Positions 4,636 through 7,011 of a stretch of 7,011 bases of DNA are shown piece by piece. Origin of the DNA: Actinomycetes bacterium (GTDB lineage: Bacteria; Actinomycetota; CALGFH01). Position 1 is the stretch's first letter, and every line of letters starts with the position of its first letter. The DNA is taken from positions 1-7,011 of the forward strand of contig JASLIH010000349.1 in assembly GCA_030152105.1 (NCBI GenBank), written 5' to 3'. A program made the translations under genes and the position numbers. Under the pieces are notes generated by a model, which was given only the letters and a program-made list of their open reading frames with translations, was not told the origin of the DNA and ran no database searches.

Positions 4636-5765
4636 AAGATCAGCCCGAGCACGACGTAGACGGCCAGCAGCTGGAGACCCTCGAACCAGGTCGACTCGCC
4701 CTCCTGGGTCACCTGGTTGGCGACCAGGACGGCCAGGAAGATGGCCCCGATCTCGAAGCCGTTGAACACCAGGGCCATCGGGAACGGCCCGACCAGGAAC
4801 GACAGCAGGACCAGCACCGGGGCCACGAACAGGGCGATCTGGGCCGAGGAGCCGATGGCGATGTTCACCGCCAGGTCCATCTTGTCGCGCTGGGCGAAGT
4901 AGATCGCCACCCAGTGCTCGGCCGCGTTGCCGACCACGGCGACCACGATGATGCCGACGAAGAACGGCGAGAGGCCGAGGTTCGCCGAGGCCTCGGTGAT
5001 CGACCCGACCAGGATCTCCGACATCACCCCGACGGCCACGCCGGCGATGGCCAGCATGGTCACCGCCCGCCGGATCGACCAGGGCTCGCCGCCGTGGTCC
5101 TCGGCGGCGTGGGACGGGTTGAACAGGTCGCGGTGGGTCTTGAGGGAGAACCACAGCCCGGCCACGTAGGTGATCAGCAGCACCACCGCCACCCCGACCG
5201 ACAGCTGCTCCAGGTCGCCGGGGAAGTCGACCGCCTTGTCGGTGGGCCGGGGCAGGCCGGCCCCGGCCACCAGCTCGAAGATGGCCGGCATGACCAGGGC
5301 CACGGCGGCCAGCAGCAGCATCAGCGACTGGACGTTGGCGGCGGTGCGGTCGAAGTACTGGCGGTCCCGCCGCAGCCCCCCGACCAGCATGGCCGCGCCC
5401 ATGACGAGCAGGATGTTGCCGAGGATGGAGCCGACGATCGACGCCTTGACGACCTCCTGGAGGCCCTCGCGCAGGGCGAACAGGGCGATGACGAGCTCGG
5501 GGAAGTTGCCGAAGGTGACGTTGAGGAAGCCGCCGATACCGGGCCCGGAGCGGGCCGCCAGCTCCTCGGTCGACCGTCCCATGAGGGCGGCCGTCGGGAT
5601 CACCCCGAGGGCGGCGGCCACGAAGATCGGCGTGGCCCCGGCGTGGAGCAGCTCCAGCACGATGGCCACAGGGATGAACGGCACCAGCAGGTACGGCCAG
5701 CCGTCCCCGCTCAGCAGGAACCGCCTGAGGTTGAAGCGGGGCTCGAGGTCGGCGGGGGCGGTCAT
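4620..5765 (-). CDS. cax: CAX-type Ca2+/H+ (cation/proton) antiporter
   Basis: This is a 381-residue integral membrane antiporter of the CAX branch of the CaCA superfamily, which expels Ca2+ (sometimes Mn2+) in exchange for protons. Two inverted repeats each carry the diagnostic GNxxE core. Repeat 1 is NVTFGNFPELVIALF (82-96, Glu90), followed by SIVGSILGNILLVMG (109-123). Repeat 2 is VVGNAAEHWVAI (277-288, Glu283), followed by AIGSSAQIALFVAP (303-316). About eleven membrane segments are visible, with an acidic/His-containing cytosolic-type linker around 208-230. Length is normal for bacterial CAX. Start ATG 5765 has AGGAG at 5775-5779, which overlaps the stop codon of the FIST gene, so the two genes are probably translated from one message. 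Its 3' end overlaps the plus-strand exchanger. Direction and metal preference cannot be read from sequence. Confidence 0.92.
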   Translation of the reverse strand: MTAPADLEPRFNLRRFLLSGDGWPYLLVPFIPVAIVLELLHAGATPIFVAAALGVIPTAALMGRSTEELAARSGPGIGGFLNVTFGNFPELVIALFALREGLQEVVKASIVGSILGNILLVMGAAMLVGGLRRDRQYFDRTAANVQSLMLLLAAVALVMPAIFELVAGAGLPRPTDKAVDFPGDLEQLSVGVAVVLLITYVAGLWFSLKTHRDLFNPSHAAEDHGGEPWSIRRAVTMLAIAGVAVGVMSEILVGSITEASANLGLSPFFVGIIVVAVVGNAAEHWVAIYFAQRDKMDLAVNIAIGSSAQIALFVAPVLVLLSFLVGPFPMALVFNGFEIGAIFLAVLVANQVTQEGESTWFEGLQLLAVYVVLGLIFYFVT

Positions 5766-5774
5766 CGGCGGCTG

Positions 5775-5779
5775 CTCCT
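5775..5779 (-). promoter_or_regulatory. Shine-Dalgarno of cax overlapping the FIST stop codon
   Basis: On the minus strand TAGGAG combines the TAG stop of the FIST gene (5778-5780) with an AGGAG ribosome site nine bases before the cax ATG. This arrangement is typical of translational coupling. Confidence 0.7.
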
Positions 5780-7010
5780 AGACGGGCTCGGGGGTCTCCG
5801 GGGCCGGCGGCCGCTCGGTGGCCGCCCGGTCCAGGGCCAGCACCGGGTCGCGGGGCTCGCAGAACACGGCCATGCTGGCGGTGAAGGTGTGCAGGAAGTT
5901 GCGGCCGCCGATCGGGCCCAGCTCGCCTTGGGCGAAGAAGCCGGCCATCGGGGCCGCGTCGGTGGCCGCGGCCACCCTGGCGGCGTCGTGGTCGGGCTCG
6001 CCGAAGAACCCGCGGCCCCGGCCGTTGCAGGAGAACAGCAGGACGCCCCGGGGCCGCCAGCGGGAGACGGGTACGAGCAGCAGCTCGAGGTCCTCGTCGG
6101 CGGCGTCGGCGTCGCGCACGTGGAACTGCAGGGTCTGGCCGACCTCGACACTGTCGGCCACGGCGATCGAGCCGGTCTCCGGGTCGGCCCCGAGCAGGCC
6201 CCTGACCAGGAAGTCGCCCCGGTCGAAGCTGGCCTTGTGCTCGTCGATGACCTGGCCGACCTGGAGGCCGCCGCCGCGGAGCAGCTCCTGCTCGTGCTGG
6301 TCGAGGCTGGCCAGCATCTGTCTGAGCCGGTCGACCGCCGGCCGGCCGCCCAGCTCGTGGACGATGTTGCCCTCGCCCCGGGTGACCGCGAACGGCGAGC
6401 CCACCGGGCGGCAGCCCTGGCTGACCACCGCCCGGATGTCGACCGGGCCGACCAGGGCGACCCCGACGGCCCCCCCGTCGATCAGCTCGGTGCCGCGGAG
6501 CAGCCGGTGCCGCCCGGCCTCGGTGGCCCCCGACACCATCCCGCCCAGCACCGGCAGGCCGGGCTGCTCCTGGTTGAGCCGCTCCAGGAAGCTGTCGGCC
6601 GGGAAGGTGAACGGGTCGGCCAGCAGGAGCACGCTGGCCCGGTCCTCGTCGGGCAGGTCGGGCCAGCCGCCGATGCCGACGCCGTCCTCCAGGGGCAGCA
6701 CCCGCAGCGCGAACGGCCTCACGCTGACCCCGGGCAGCCGGGCCATCCAGACGGCCAGGCCCGGCTCCCCCTCGAGCTCGCGGCCGTCGCCGATGACCCC
6801 CTGGGCGGTGCAGCCGACGATGGCCGAGGTGCCGGTGCGCTCCGACAGGCTCAGGGCAATCCCGGTGGCGGCGCCGGCGTGCTCCATCGAGAAGAAGCAG
6901 ACCACCAGGTCGGGAGCCCCGCCCAGCTGGTCGAGGGCGGCCGGGATGGCCTCGTCCAATGCCTGCTGGTGGTCGGGTGCGGTGGAGATGGCGGCGCCGA
7001 AGGTGAGCAT
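5778..7010 (-). CDS. FIST domain-containing sensory protein (FIST N + FIST C)
   Basis: This is a 410-residue soluble protein built only of the FIST N and FIST C domains, a module predicted to bind small ligands such as amino acids in signal-transduction proteins. The N domain spans about 30-215, with GCTAQGVIGDG (66-76), LLADPFTFP (129-137), LGGMVSGAT (155-163) and QGCRPVGSPFAVT (198-210). The C domain spans about 220-385, with LFSCNGRGRGFFG (325-337), AGFFAQGELGPIGG (356-369) and FLHTFTASMAVF (372-383). A Pro-rich tail (400-410) ends the protein. No kinase, GGDEF, methyl-accepting or transmembrane segment is fused, so it is a stand-alone FIST protein. ATG 7010 is one base from the window edge; length fits a complete protein, but an upstream start cannot be excluded. 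It is the first visible gene of an operon with cax, separated by 12 bp. A link to cation transport is inferred from this pairing only. Confidence 0.88.
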   Translation of the reverse strand: MLTFGAAISTAPDHQQALDEAIPAALDQLGGAPDLVVCFFSMEHAGAATGIALSLSERTGTSAIVGCTAQGVIGDGRELEGEPGLAVWMARLPGVSVRPFALRVLPLEDGVGIGGWPDLPDEDRASVLLLADPFTFPADSFLERLNQEQPGLPVLGGMVSGATEAGRHRLLRGTELIDGGAVGVALVGPVDIRAVVSQGCRPVGSPFAVTRGEGNIVHELGGRPAVDRLRQMLASLDQHEQELLRGGGLQVGQVIDEHKASFDRGDFLVRGLLGADPETGSIAVADSVEVGQTLQFHVRDADAADEDLELLLVPVSRWRPRGVLLFSCNGRGRGFFGEPDHDAARVAAATDAAPMAGFFAQGELGPIGGRNFLHTFTASMAVFCEPRDPVLALDRAATERPPAPETPEPV

Positions 7011-7011
7011 G

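Noticed and set aside
3826..5154. Long minus-strand frame spanning both antiporters
   Set aside because: It is rich in Arg, Gly, Asp and Gln with no hydrophobic segments, and it overlaps two well-supported membrane proteins on different strands.
1..7011. CRISPR arrays, tRNA or rRNA genes
   Set aside because: No regularly spaced repeats, tRNA cloverleaf signatures or rRNA-like conserved blocks were seen on either strand.

Overview
The window is GC-rich bacterial DNA. G or C fills nearly every third codon position, and GTG and TTG starts sit behind good Shine-Dalgarno sequences. Together with a PilT-type ATPase, a lipoprotein sugar dehydrogenase and a FIST-domain protein, this fits a deep-branching Actinomycetota lineage or a similar high-GC soil or aquatic bacterium. 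The taxonomy is inferred from composition only.

Left part (1-2253): this stretch is rearranged. A full-length-start pilT (minus strand, 2253 to 1276) is followed on the same strand by a PQQ-dependent glucose/sorbosone dehydrogenase lipoprotein (start 1186). The dehydrogenase similarity stops after about 255 residues, near position 422-434. There it runs into an inverted second copy of the 3' part of pilT (plus strand, 2-434). The two pilT copies form an imperfect inverted repeat, 1-434 against 1311-1645, with 15 mismatches by hand count. The minus-strand copy also lacks 99 bp, in frame, that the plus-strand copy still has. So neither pilT copy is intact in this window, and the dehydrogenase is truncated. 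This could be a real inversion-duplication or a chimera between two strains made during assembly or amplification.

Middle (2254-3106): a 160-bp divergent intergenic region, then a stand-alone dienelactone hydrolase family protein (plus strand) with an intact Cys-Asp-His triad.

Right part (3107-7011): a cation-transport module. A yybP-ykoY (Mn2+) riboswitch at about 3131-3250 precedes a 447-aa sodium/calcium-exchanger-superfamily (CaCA) membrane protein that starts at TTG. Its 3' end overlaps by 16 bp, tail to tail, the 3' end of a CAX-type Ca2+/H+ antiporter on the opposite strand. That antiporter follows a FIST-domain sensor protein in a tight two-gene operon, with its Shine-Dalgarno overlapping the sensor's stop codon.

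Working together (inference): the riboswitch suggests that the plus-strand exchanger exports Mn2+ when the metal is in excess. The FIST/CAX operon would handle Ca2+ (or Mn2+) by proton antiport, possibly tuned by a small ligand bound by the FIST protein. The overlapping 3' ends could make the two transcripts mutually antisense.
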